Shown: one piece after another, positions 34,081 through 45,200 of the stretch | Layout of the letters: the number at the start of each line of letters is the position of its first letter | How positions within the stretch are numbered: the first letter of the stretch is position 1 | From: Kalaharituber pfeilii | Taxonomy: Eukaryota > Ascomycota > Pezizomycetes > Pezizales > Pezizaceae | NCBI GenBank assembly: GCA_015179045.1 | Contig: WHUZ01000004.1 | Location: 806,001-870,000 of the forward strand | Length of the DNA: 64,000 bases | Direction of reading: 5' to 3' | Position numbers and translations under genes: made by a program | The notes under the pieces: model-generated | Told to the model about the DNA's origin: nothing | Database searches by the model: none | The model's input: only the letters and a program-made list of their open reading frames with translations

Positions 34081-34239
34081 TAGCCTCGTCCCCAGGCGTT
34101 TGTAGAAGCCTGAGATTAGCTAATCGGGTAATCAAGTGAGTGCCAAGAACTGTAATGACAGTTATTACAGTTCTTGGCACTCACTTGATTACCCGATTAG
34201 CTAATCTCAGGCTTCTACAAACGCCTGGGGACGAGGCTA
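34081..34239. mobile_element. 159-bp palindromic MITE upstream of NLR1
   Basis: A near-perfect palindrome made only of the two ends of the 12,068-13,707 element (TAGCCTCGTCCCCAGGCG ... complement), folding around a centre near 34,160. It lies about 140 bp before the NLR1 start, at the edge of the inverted repeat, and is absent upstream of NLR2. Confidence 0.85.
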
Positions 34240-34380
34240 AGGGCTATGAACAGTTGCAAGATAACAGTCATCAACCACATCGCTTATATCTCTAACGTGA
34301 ATAAAGCTCTTATCCAAGTTCTCACTATTATTATCGCTTCATATCTCGTTTATAAAGCACTAGCTCCAGTCATTTTCCAA

Positions 34381-37300
34381 ATGGATAAAAATAGTCAAAC
34401 CAGGTTTCGTGCGAATGTTAGAAAATTGGGGGAAAAGCTTGGGATTCGGTCAGTTTTTAAGAAATGGCTATTTACCTCTACTCAGGCTAACTTCCGCAAC
34501 TCCATAGTGGCTCATCTCGATCGAGATTTCCTGCTGGAAGAGAGGGGCATGTGAGGGCTGCTAGCGCCCCCCCTCCGACAGATAGGCCTTCACCTATTTC
34601 CCCCTGCACAATTCCACAAACTGGACAGGCACAAACATCAGCGAGCCCAGTTACAACTCTCCCATCACCGCCACCATTGGTACAAATACAAACTGTGGAT
34701 GCCACCTCAGGAGCTGGTTGCGTGCACTCACTAAAGGAACAATCGGAATCGCCCCAAACTCCTTTGCAAGGCAATGAAATACGTCCCACTGTGGAGGCCA
34801 TTGTTCAGGATTTAAAGTCAGCGAAAGTTGCTCTCGAAGGAAAGCAATCGGGGGATGCCAAGAGGCATATGGAATGTATATACCAGATCCTTAAGGGGGT
34901 ACAGAAGTATGCAGCTATAGTCGATATAGCGATACAGCATAACCCCCATATCACCGCTCTTGTATGGAGTGGTGTTAGACTTATTTTGCAGGCCAGTCAT
35001 AAATTCTCCCTAATGGAACGAAGGCTAATTATAATAATAGGTAGCACTCAATCGTTTCGAATTAATGGAGAAGGTGAAAGATGCAATGGCAACCATTATT
35101 GAAACGATGGCCACTTGTGAATTCTATGGACACATCTATGTGACTGCATCATTGGAGGTCACATTACATTCAGACTTATCTGAAGCTTTTAAACGCAAGC
35201 TGGGCTCTGCTCTGGATGCACTCTACGATGCGATTTCTAAGTTCACGCTCGAAGTACAAAAATATTTTGGTAGCTCAGCATCCTGTAAGATAATTCAACT
35301 TGTTTGGCTCAGTTTAGATTTTGCTAATGAGAAATGGATTTAGGGGCAAGAAAGATTGAGAATCTTCTCACACCTTTCTCAATATCAATGCAACCAATTC
35401 TCGATGAAATAGCTAGCAAGGAAAAGGTTGTCAGGGAATGTGCAGATATGGCTACAATGAAAAGGATTATGGGTAAGAACGTTATGTGAGCTTGCATAGG
35501 TATATTTTGCTAATGAGAGTAGAAAGTTCCAATGAGCTTAGGCGGATGGAGGGTCTCTTGAATGATATTAGGGGAGAATTACCTATGTTAGGTGGTGAGT
35601 ATATGATTATATTATTTTCGGTCTCCGGAAAATGGTTATGCCACTGATGCTGATTGCTAATGAAAACAGAAATTGCCGCAACCGGGCAGGAAAACCTTGC
35701 CATTACCAGGGAGGTCAACAAGAAGTTATCTGCACTTAGTACGTTTTATTACCCCATCATGCTGATCTCTTGTTAATGTAAAAGTAGTATTGGATCAGCG
35801 TCGAACATGTGTATGGAAAACTTTAGATCCAGAATTTGAACAGCTTAGGAAGGACTACCTAGCTCAACATCAGCTAGACGTGTTCAAGTTTGACTTATAT
35901 ATTCCGGCGGAAGGAATATTGCATCCACATGATAGCAACCACTTTGATCTACTAGAGGCTATGCAGCACTTCCTTTCAGATGACGTACCACAAAAAATTT
36001 GCTTGATACAAGGTGCTGCTGGATCCGGAAAATCAACGTTTAACCATTACCTTGCACGTCAATTATGGACTGAGTACGACGGAGCTTCCAATCAGGCAAC
36101 TGCAGTTGTTCCCGTGTTTATTGCACTCTTTAAAGTATATCAGCCAGGAAGCAACAATCACGATCTCATAGCTACTTTCTTTGCTGAACAGGGGTTTAGT
36201 GAAGATCAAATACAGCAAGTTCAACGTCAGCGACAATTTGTTTTCATCTTGGATGGTTATGATGAAACCAAGAGACAAGAACGCAACTTTTACACTGAAA
36301 ACAGGCTTGACAGATGGAATGCTAAAGTTATCATTACCAGTCGACCAGAATATTTGCCCTCAGGGTATCAGAGCAAGTTTTATCCTCGGGGCCAGTCGCA
36401 TCTATTACGAGAATACTACCTTGCCCCATTCTCGACACCAAGCATTCGGAGGTATATTTCACAATATGTGAAGGCTAAACCTGGACACTCAGTTGAGGAA
36501 TACGAACAGTATCTGCTGAAGCCTGATATTTGTGCTTTAGTCAGCAACCCTTTCCTTCTCACAATGGCTATGACCGTGAAACCAGTTCAAAGCAAAACCA
36601 AGCTCAAGCGTGTCGATTTATACAATCAGTTTATTGATTATTGGATTGAACAGGCAAAAGAACGTTTGGATAATATTCAACTGCCGGATATCCACTGTGA
36701 TGCATACACTAGGTTAGCTGAGCTCGACTTTGCTTTCCAAGTACGATGCTTTTGTCAACAGTTTGCACTAGCTCTCTATCGTCAACAGACGTTAGAAGTA
36801 ACCTATGCGCCTCCTAGTATTTTCCTCAATTCTGTATCGCAAGATGGTCAGTTGGTCTGGAGAGAGTTTTTAGCCCATGATGACGTCAGCGTGCAAATTT
36901 TACGCCTCAGTTCACCGCTAATTCGGCAGAGAGATACTTACCGATTTTTGCACAAGTCACTACGGGACTACTTGGTAGCTGATGCAATTTGGCGGGATCA
37001 GGCATTGAAAGAGTGTAAAGCTAATGCCCTGATAAACAAATTTCATTTTGTCGATGATCCTGCTATTCTTGACTTCATCATTGAAAGAGCGTGGGAATTA
37101 GAAGGCAGTCTTTTGGCCTTAGTTGAAAAATCCAAAATCGACATTAGCTTTTCCCAGGCAGCAGCGAATGCAATTACAATACTAGTTAGAGCTGGGAAGA
37201 GCTTTACGTGTCATGATTTGCGTGGTATACGAATCCCCAGAGCTGATTTAAGTGGTGGTTTCTTTGATCAGGCTCAGCTGGAAGATGCAGACCTCTGTCA

Positions 37301-39393
37301 GGTTCGTACATTCAATAACTTATTACTCGTATCTGGCCTATATAATTAGCTAATACTATGGTAAGCAGGTTCGTATGCATCAAACGTGGCTTAGAAAGGC
37401 AAACTTGAGTAAAGCTAGTATGATGTTTGTATCATTTGGGGAAAGGCCTTTCATAAAGTTAGGCTGGATATCTAGTGTGGCATTCTCTCCTAGTGTGGCA
37501 TTCTCTCCTGATAGCCAGCTGCTTGCCTCTAGCAGTGATAATGGCACTGTACGGCTATGGTCAGTTCAGCGGCAACAAGCTATCCATACCTTTACGGGTC
37601 ATAGCGGCTGGGTAACTAGTGTGGCGTTCTCTCCTGATGGCCAGCTGCTTGCCTCCGGCAGTATTAATCGTACTGTGCGGCTATGGTCAGTTCAGCGGCA
37701 ACAAGCTATCCATACCTTTACAGGCCATAGCGGCTGGGTAACTAGTGTGGCCTTCTCTCCTGATGGCCAGCTGCTTGCCTCTAGCAGTGATGATTACACT
37801 GTACGGCTATGGTCAGTTCAGCGGCAACAAGCTATCTATACCTTTACAGGCCATAGCGGCATGGTAACTAGTGTGGCCTTCTCTCCTGATAGCCAGCTGC
37901 TTGCCTCTAGCAGTCATGATCACACTGTACGGCTATGGTCAGTTCAGCGGCAACAAGCTATCCATACCTTTACAGGCCATAGCCACTGGGTATCTAGTGT
38001 GGCCTTCTCTCCTAATAACCAGCTGCTTGCCTCTAGCAGTTATGATCGCACTGTACGGCTATGGTCAGTTCAGCATCAACAGGCTATCCATACCTTTACA
38101 GGCAATAGCGGCTCGGTAACTAGTGTGGCCTTCTCTCCGGATAGCCAGCTGCTTGCCTCTAGTACTGTTGATCGCACTGTACGGTTATGGTCTGTTCAGC
38201 GGCAACAAGCTATCCATACCTTTACAGGCCATAGCGACTGGGTATCTAGTGTGGCCTTCTCTTCTGATAGCCAGCTGCTTGCCTCTGGCAGTGGTGATCG
38301 CACTGTACGGCTATGGTTGGTTCAGCGGCAACAAGCTATCCATACCTGTACAGGCCATAGCAACTTGGTAACTAGTGTGAACTTCTCTCCTGATAGCCAG
38401 CTGCTTGCCTCTAGCAGTTATGATTGCACTGTACGGCTATGGTCAGTTCAGCTACAACAAGCTATTCATACCTTTACGGGCCATAACGACTTGGTGTCTA
38501 GTGTGGCCTTCTCTCCTGATGGCCAGCTGCTTGCCTCTAGCAGTTATGACCGCACTGTACGGCTATGGTCAGTTCAGCGGCAACAAGCTATCCATACCTT
38601 TACAGGCCATAGCAACTTGGTAACTAGTGTGGCGTTCTCTCCTGATAGCCAGCTGCTTGCCTCTAGCAGTTATGATTGCACTGTACGGCTTTGGTCAGTT
38701 CAGCAGCAACAAGCTATCCATACCTTTACGGGCCATAACGACTTGGTATCTAGTGTGGCCTTCTCTCCTGATAGCCAGCTGCTTGCCTCTAGCAGTCATG
38801 ATGGCACTGTACGGCTATGGTCAGTTCAGCGGCAACAAGCTATCCATACCTTTACAGGCCATAGCGGCACCGTATCTAGTGTCACCTTCTCTCCTGATAG
38901 CCAGCTGCTTGCCTCTAGCAGTTACGATGGCACTGTACGGCTATGGTTGGTTCAGCGGCAACAAGCTATCCATACCTTTACAGGCCATAGCGACCGGGTA
39001 ACTAGTGTGGCCTTCTCTCCTGATAGCCAGCTGCTTGCCTCTAGCAGTTATGATTGCACTGTACGGCTTTGGTCAGTTCAGCAGCAACAAGCTATTCATA
39101 CCTTTACAGGCCATAGCGGCACGGTATCAAGTGTCGCCTTCTCTCTTGATAGCCAGCTGCTTGCCTCTGGCAGTGATATAGTATCTTTATGGCAGATTCA
39201 GCACACGGCTAGCGGTGGCACGGGCACGCTAGACAATCACTCCTTCGACACCGCCTGTCTATGGGCAGCACCCCAAAACAGACTCGACCTCACAAATATT
39301 AATATCCAAAGTGCGACCGGGCTCGATCCTCTCAATATTCAGCTGCTTCGACAACATGGATCAGTTGGCGAGCCTGTGCCCTACCAAGAGTAA
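34381..39393 (+). CDS. NLR1: NACHT-WD40 STAND protein, probable splice-site mutant
   Basis: Eight-exon model: 34,381-34,448, 34,508-35,009, 35,041-35,284, 35,344-35,472, 35,520-35,594, 35,670-35,738, 35,785-37,301, 37,369-39,393. All junctions keep frame (1,542 codons), and introns 1 and 3-7 are GT-AG with CTAA(C/T)- or TTAAT-type branch sites. Intron 2 (31 nt) starts CT in place of the GT in NLR2. Unspliced, the frame stops near 35,100, before the NACHT domain. Domains: Ser/Pro-rich N-terminus; helical STAND N-domain (ITALVWSGVRLILQ); NACHT with Walker A GAAGSGKST and Walker B FVFILDGYDE; pentapeptide-like ADLSG/AQLED/ADLCQ/ANLSK bridge; 14 WD40 repeats; a 60-residue tail. The family senses non-self or triggers cell death in fungi. 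It could be translated from a downstream start, be rescued by cryptic splicing, or be dead. Confidence 0.8.
35010..35040 (+). other. Intron 2 of NLR1 with lost 5' splice site
   Basis: CTAATG here versus GTAATG at the same place in NLR2; the branch-like GCTAAT and the AATAG acceptor are unchanged. Removing 31 nt restores the frame exactly (SHKFS then VALNR). Confidence 0.65.
37480..39190 (+). repeat. WD40 repeat array of NLR1, 14 units of 126 bp
   Basis: DNA units of 126 bp (42 codons) are nearly identical: each has GTACGGCTATGGTCAGTTCA and GCTATCCATACCTTTAC. Differences concentrate in the two codons after GHS/GHN and in the codons around the Asp of S-x-D-x-TV. Units 8-9 and 10-11 share the same pair of signatures (NL..YDC, DL), suggesting a two-unit duplication. 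Confidence 0.9.
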
Positions 39394-39729
39394 GTGAAGC
39401 TGAAGCAGGTACTATTGTTGTGTACGTCCCGTTGGGACACCGTCCACGGCCTCACTTTTTCTCATGGCTTGCTAGTCCCCTTTATATAGCCTACTGGAGC
39501 GTGGCGTTTCTTCTATTTGTGCTTATATCATCCTGTTTGTCATTCAGCACATGTCCATTCAGCAAGAGCCACTAAGTGGCGATTTTTTTGCACTCCCCGT
39601 TGATGTCCTGCAGATGTCATGTTAAATACATTTCTGTCATTCTTGATATGGTCGACGCCCCTGCCTTGTTCCGTTTTCCTGTTTCTCTACAGTGAGCTAT
39701 TGTTGTGCGGTCCAAATCATAGATTGGTC

Positions 39730-39731
<2 letters not shown>

Positions 39732-39768
<37 letters not shown>

Positions 39769-39805
39769 CATTACTCGCATGCCGCCTGAAAGGCTATGGC
39801 GAGGT
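39732..39805 (-). mobile_element. 5'-truncated LINE tail, family A
   Basis: A T-run of about 35 then the complement of the family A end, between AGATTGGTCACTT repeats (right copy 39,806-39,818). Absent at the same place in arm 2, so it arrived after the NLR duplication. Confidence 0.85.
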
Positions 39806-39878
39806 AGATTGGTCACTTGAGTTGATATCCTATTTATGGCTATATTGAAATAATGAAGTGTAATACCTATCAGTGGCT

Positions 39879-40016
39879 TAGTCTCGTAACCAGACGCTGA
39901 CTAAGCGGACTTTCATGCATGGGTGTTGCTCCGCTTAGGAGCAACATCCATGCATGAAAGCTTAGGAGCAACACCCATGCATGAAAGTCCGCTTAGTCAG
40001 CGTCTGGTTACGAGAC
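39879..40016. mobile_element. 138-bp palindromic MITE with 11-bp target duplication
   Basis: Ends TAGTCTCGTAACCAGACGC and its complement; the interior carries ACTTTCATGCATGGGTGTTG in both orientations. TATCAGTGGCT flanks both sides (39,868-39,878 and 40,017-40,027). An 11-bp duplication points to a MULE-type transposase in trans. Arm 2 shows the empty site. Confidence 0.8.
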
Positions 40017-40130
40017 TATCAGTGGCTGTGGGTGATGTCAGAAACGAGTGGATTGACCAGTCTCCCCAAGAATTGGCCTAGTCGCGAATAGGCTGGTCTG
40101 TCCGGAGCCAGAAATGTTCGCCAGGTCGTT

Positions 40131-40829
40131 TCAAAAGTATTGGGACACCTGACTTGCATATTATGCAATATGCAATATACAGTATGCAGTATGCTACTTT
40201 AGATACCTGGTACTTGATAGCCCTCTGAAGTCTCTACCACTACCTTACAACATACCCCTGAACGTAGCCTGCAGTTATGCAAGTAGCAATTAGAAGTAGC
40301 ACATTCGTGGCACAGCACTGTAACTAGATACACAATAATAGTGGGAATGGCAGTCTTTTTTTTTTTTTTTTTTTTTTTTTTGTCACGTGACCCCGCGTGC
40401 AGCTGTTCGCCATGGCAGGGCGGGAATGGCAGTCCGGAATGGGTAAAGAAAGTTGTTAAAACAGCCTAAACAGGTGTGAAACGACTAATAAATCAGCTGC
40501 TGAAATGACCATCAAAAAAAAGCTTCTGAAGTAACTATCAAAACTCCTGCCAAAGCGAGCATCAAATGATGGCGAAATGGCTATCAAAATGGCTGCCGAA
40601 ATGACCGTCAAACAGGTTACTGAAATGGCTGTCAGCACAGCTATAAAAATTGTGAAAATGCTCACCAAAATAGAATTTAAAACAGCAAGATTGAGCAGTC
40701 AGCCATGACGGCAGTGGTAATAGCAAAAGTAAGTGGATTGGATCTGCTGCTCGTGCTAGGCAATCCAGAAGTATACCAGATACTGCATAGCGTATGTTAT
40801 GCATTAGTCAGGTGTCCCAATACTTTTGA
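40131..40829. mobile_element. TIR element in the spacer, about 0.7 kb
   Basis: TCAAAAGTATTGGGACACCT at the left and its complement AGGTGTCCCAATACTTTTGA at the right. The interior has quasi-repeats of GAAATGGCTGTCA/ATCAAAATGGCTGCC type but no transposase, so it is non-autonomous. A LINE tail is nested within it. Confidence 0.7.
40356..40421 (-). mobile_element. 5'-truncated LINE tail, family B (nested)
   Basis: T-run then TCACGTGACCCCGCGTGCAG and CTGTTCGCCATGGCAGGG, flanked by GGGAATGGCAGTC at 40,343-40,355 and 40,422-40,434. Confidence 0.85.
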
Positions 40830-40842
40830 TTGACCTAGTATT

Positions 40843-40887
40843 CTCGCCATATCCCACACGGCGGTATGCGCGTAATGATATTAAAAA
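40843..40887 (+). mobile_element. LINE tail, family A, short
   Basis: TCGCCATATCCCACACGGCG, GTATGCGCGTAATGATATT and seven A residues: the family A end with a short tail. No target duplication identified. Confidence 0.55.
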
Positions 40888-41099
40888 AACAGAAACCATG
40901 AACCACAATAGCTAAGCATTCGATCCAGCACGTATGGAGGGCACACGGCCCGATTTATGCTCAGACTCAATCATGGCTCCCACGGATATCCGCCTGTTGG
41001 AGTCAACTCTGACAACACCAACCGATCATGTCCGCCCGGTCATTGCATGTGCAACCGGACATTGACGCAGCTCTCTCAGACTGCCTGGCAGTAGCGTTG

Positions 41100-41520
41100 T
41101 ATACCCTTAGCTAGTCATGGTTTCCAACAACATCAAGGCACATACCACGGGAACAGGGCGAGAGAACGAACCAGACTGGGCCTCAGGTACAAACCATTAC
41201 AATTGGGCAGATGGATAGGGGACTCTCAGCGGCATCCCGAGAAACAAAGGACTCACAGCATGGAGAAACCGCATAGGAGAAGGAGATGTGGATGAATGCA
41301 GATGGTGCAGGACGAGCAAAGAAACGAAAAACCACATCCTAGGGTGCTGAGGCGGCCAGAGAGACAGGCACAGATCAAGGAATAGACCGATGTTGGCGTG
41401 GGTGACAGAGTAGAGGGAGATGGATGATGGAAGAGGAGACCAGGTAGACAGCTATTGTAACCGGTTGGTGACCATCGCTCCGGTCATGGCCGCGAGGCTA
41501 GAATACTACATACTTTAAAT
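41100..41520 (+). pseudogene. LINE ORF2 C-terminal remnant
   Basis: One frame reads LSGIPRNKGLTAWRNRIGEG then DECRWCRTSKETKNHILGC and a stop (near 41,350). The C-x2-C ... H-x3-C pattern, preceded by a LxxW..RIG motif, is the conserved zinc-finger-like end of fungal LINE ORF2 proteins. It lies in the spacer between the two NLR arms. Upstream sequence is broken, so only the 3' part survives. Confidence 0.65.
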
Positions 41521-41544
41521 CAAGCGAAGTTTCATGCGTTCAAG

Positions 41545-41689
41545 TTTTTTTTTATATATATCATTAATCGCTTGCCGCCCTAGGGGCTATGGAGATGTTT
41601 TAGTTACATAAGGAAATAAAAGGAAAAGATACATAAAGGAATAAAAGAAGATGATAGATAATTGAACAGAGTGGCCATCCCGCTATTCC
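41545..41689 (-). mobile_element. 5'-truncated LINE tail, family A (145 bp)
   Basis: T/TA-rich tail then the complement of the family A end (CATTAATCGCTTGCCGCCCT), flanked by CATGCGTTCAAG at 41,533-41,544 and 41,690-41,701. Confidence 0.8.
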
Positions 41690-41927
41690 CATGCGTTCAA
41701 GTGAACTTGATTCCACCCGTTTCCGACATCACCCACAGTTACTAATAGGTATCACCACTTCATTATTTCAACATAGCCATAAATAGGATATCGATTCAGG
41801 CGACCAGACTATGATTTGGACTGCACAACAATAGCTCACTGTAGAGAAACAGGAAAACGGAACAAGGCAGGGGCGTCGACCACATCAAGAAATGACAGAA
41901 ATGTAAGTATTTAACATGACATCTGCA

Positions 41928-41995
41928 ATCCCCAGAGCCCACAGGGCAGCACGCAATTAATGATATGCATATAAAAAAAAAAAAAAATGAAAAAA
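41928..41995 (+). mobile_element. 5'-truncated LINE tail, family A
   Basis: CCCACAGGGCAGCACGCAAT then TAATGATATGCATAT and an A-rich tail, between ATGACATCTGCA (41,916-41,927) and ATGATATCTGCA (41,996-42,007). Absent from arm 1. Confidence 0.8.
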
Positions 41996-42223
41996 ATGAT
42001 ATCTGCAGGAACATCAACGGGGAGTGCAAAAAAATCGCCACTTAGTGGCTCTTGCTGAATGGGCATGCGCTGAATGACAAACGAGATGATGTAAGCACAA
42101 AAAGAAGAAACGCCGCGCTCCAGTAGGATATATAAAGGGGACTAGCAAGCCATGAGAAAAAGTGAGGCCCTGGGCGGTGTTCCGACGGGACATACACAAC
42201 AATAGTTCCTGCTCCAGCTTCAC

Positions 42224-45200
42224 TTACTCTTGGTAGGGCACAGGCTCCCCAACTGATCCACGTTGTCGAAGTAGCTGAATATTGGCGGCATCGAGCCCGG
42301 TCACACCCTGGATATTTATATTTGTGAGGTCGAGTCTGTTTCGAGGTGCTGCCCATAGACAGGCGGTGTCGAAGGAGTTATTGTCTAGCGTGCCCGTGCT
42401 GCCGCGAGCCTTGCGCTGAATCTGCCATACAGATACTACACCACTGCTAGAGGCAAGCAGCTGGCTATCGGGAGAGAAGGCCACACTAGATACCCTGTTG
42501 CTATGGCCTGTAAAGGTATGGATAGCTTGTTGCCGCTGAACTGACCATAGCCGTACAGTGTGATCATGACTGCTAGAGGCAAGCAGCTGGCTATCAGGAG
42601 AGAACGCCACACTAGTTACCCAGTCGCTATGGCCTGTAAAGGTATGGACAGCTTGTTGCCGCTGAACTGACCATAGCCGTACAGTGCGATCAATACTGCT
42701 AGAGGCAAGCAGCTGGCTATCAGGAGAGAACGCCACACTAGTTACCCAGCTGCTATGGCCTGTAAAGGTATGGACAGCTTGTTGCCGCTGAACTGACCAT
42801 AGCCGTACAGTCTCATCATCACTGCTAGAGGCAAGCAGCTGGCTATCAGGAGAGAACGCCACACTAGTTACCCGGTCGCTATGGCCTGTAAAAGTATGTA
42901 TAGCTTGTTGCCGCTGAACTGACCATAGCCGTACAGTCTCATCATCACTGCTAGAGGCAAGCAGCTGGCTATCAGGAGAGAACGCCACACTAGTTACCCA
43001 GTCGCTATGGTCTGTAAAGGTATGGATAGCTTGTTGCCGCTGAACTGACCATAGCCGTACAGTGCCATCATGACTGCTAGAGGCAAGCAGCTGGCTATCA
43101 GGAGAGAACGCCACACTAGTTACTATGTTGCTATGGCCTGTAGAGGTATGGATAGCCTGTTGCCGCTGAACTGTCCATAGCCGTACAGTGCGATCACCAC
43201 TGCTAGAGGCAAGCAGCTGGCTATCAGGAGAGAACGCCACACTAGTTGCCCAGCCGCTATGGCCTGTAAAGGTATGGGTAGCTTGTTGCCGCTGAACTGA
43301 CCATAGCCGTACAGTCCAATCCCAACTGCTAGAGGCAAGCAGCTGGCTATCAGGAGAGAACGCCACACTAGTTACCCGGTCGCTATGGCCTGTAAAGGTA
43401 TGGATAGCTTGTTGCCGCTGAACTGACCATAGCCGTACAGTGCGATCACCACTGCTAGAGGCAAGCAGCTGGCTATCAGGAGAGAACGCCACACTAGTTA
43501 CCCTGTTGCTATGGCCTGTAAAGTTATGGATAGCTTGTTGCCGCTGAACTGACCATAGCCGTACAGTGCCATCATAACAGCTAGAGGCAAGCAGCTGGCC
43601 ATCAGGAGAGAACGCCACACTAGTTACCGAGCTGCTATGGCCTGTAAAGGTATGGATAGCTTGTTGCCGCTGAACTGACCATAGCCGTACAGTGCGATCA
43701 TCACTGCTAGAGGCAAGCAGCTGGCTATCAGGAGAGAACGCCACACTAGTTACCCAGCCGCTATGGCCTGTAAAGGCATGGATAGCTTGTTGCCGCTGAA
43801 CCGACCATAGCCGTACAGTGCCATCATTACTGCTAGAGGCAAGCAGCTGGCCATCAGGAGAGAACGCCACACTAGTTACCTCGTGGTCATGGCCTGTAAA
43901 GGTATGGATAGCTTGTTGCCGCTGAACTGACCATAGCCGTACAGTGCGATCACCACTGCTAGAGGCAAGCAGCTGGCTATCGGGAGAGAACGCAACACTA
44001 GTTACCCTGTCGCTATGGCCTGTAAAGGTATGGATAGCTTGTTGCCGCTGAACTGACCATAGCCGTACAGTGCGATCACCACTGCTAGAGGCAAGCAGCT
44101 GGCTATCGGGAGAGAACGCAACACTAGTTACTGAGGCGCCTAACTTTATGAAAGGCCTTTCCCCAAATGATACAAACCTCATACTAGCTTTACTTAAGTC
44201 TGCCTTTCTAAGCCACGTTTGGTGCATACGAACCTGCTCACCATAGCATTAGCTAATTAAGACAGATACGAGTAATACGTTATTGAATGTACGAACCTGA
44301 CAGAGGTCTGCACCTTCTAGCTCAGCCTGATCAAAGAAGCCACCACTTAAATCAGCTCTGGGGATTCGTATACCACGCAAATCATGACACGTAAAGCTCT
44401 TCCCAGCTCTAACTAGTATTGTAATTGCATTCGCTGCTGCCTGGGAAAAGCTAGTGTCGATTTTGGATTTTTCAACTAAGGCCAAAAGACTGTCTTCTAA
44501 TTCCCATGCTCTTTCAATGATGAAGTCAAGAATAGCAGGATCATCGACAAGATGAAACTCGTTGATCAGTGCATTAGCTTTACACTCTTTCAATGCCTGA
44601 TCCCGCCAAATTGCATCAGCTACCAAATAGTCCCGTAGGGACTTGTGCAAAAATCGGTAAGTATCTCTCTGCCGAATTAGCGGTGAACTGAGGCGCAAAA
44701 TTTGCACGTTGACGTCATCATATGCTAAAAACTCTCTCCAGACCAACTGACCATCTTGCGATACAGAATTGAGGAAAATACCAGGAGGCGCATAGGTTGC
44801 TTCTAACGTCTGCCGACGATAGAGAGCTAGTGCAAACTGTTGACAAAAGCATCGTACTTGGAAAGTAAAGTCGAGCTCAGCTAACTTAGTGTATGCATCA
44901 CAGTGGGTGTCCGGCAATTGAATATTATCCAAACGTTCTTTTGCCTGTTCAATCCAATATTCAATAAACTGATTGTATAAATCGCCACGCTTGAGCTTGT
45001 ATTTGCTTTGAACTGGTTTCACGGTCATAGCCATTGTGAGAAGGAAAGGATTGCTGACTAAGGCACAAATATCAGGATTCAGCAGATACTGTTCGTATTC
45101 CTCAACTGAGTGTCCAGGTTTAGCCTTCACATATTGTGAAATATACCTCCGAATGCTTGGTGTCGAGAATGGGGCAAGGTAGTATTCTCGTAATAGATGC

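Larger units (their letters stand above)
34244..40055. repeat. Inverted repeat, arm 1
   Basis: Matches 41,718-47,362 in reverse orientation with very high identity by eye through the gene, introns and about 600 bp of downstream DNA. Arm-specific insertions are a LINE tail at 39,732-39,805 and a MITE at 39,879-40,016. Equivalent exon positions in the two arms sum to 81,598, placing the axis near 40,799. Confidence 0.9.

Noticed and set aside
34246..34380. Upstream in-frame extension of NLR1 to an earlier ATG
   Set aside because: The equivalent upstream region of NLR2 has frame-shifting differences, so coding agreement starts only at MDK (34,381 and 47,228).
34551..35102. Single-exon protein from 34,551 to 35,102
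   Set aside because: It starts at GTG and ends at a stop reached only by reading through intron 2; the spliced model fits both arms much better.
37871..39001. Long alternative-frame open stretches over the WD40 array of NLR1 (YGYGQFSGNKLSIPLQAIA repeats)
   Set aside because: They are shadows produced by the highly repetitive 126-bp units in another frame; the WD40 frame is supported by family motifs.
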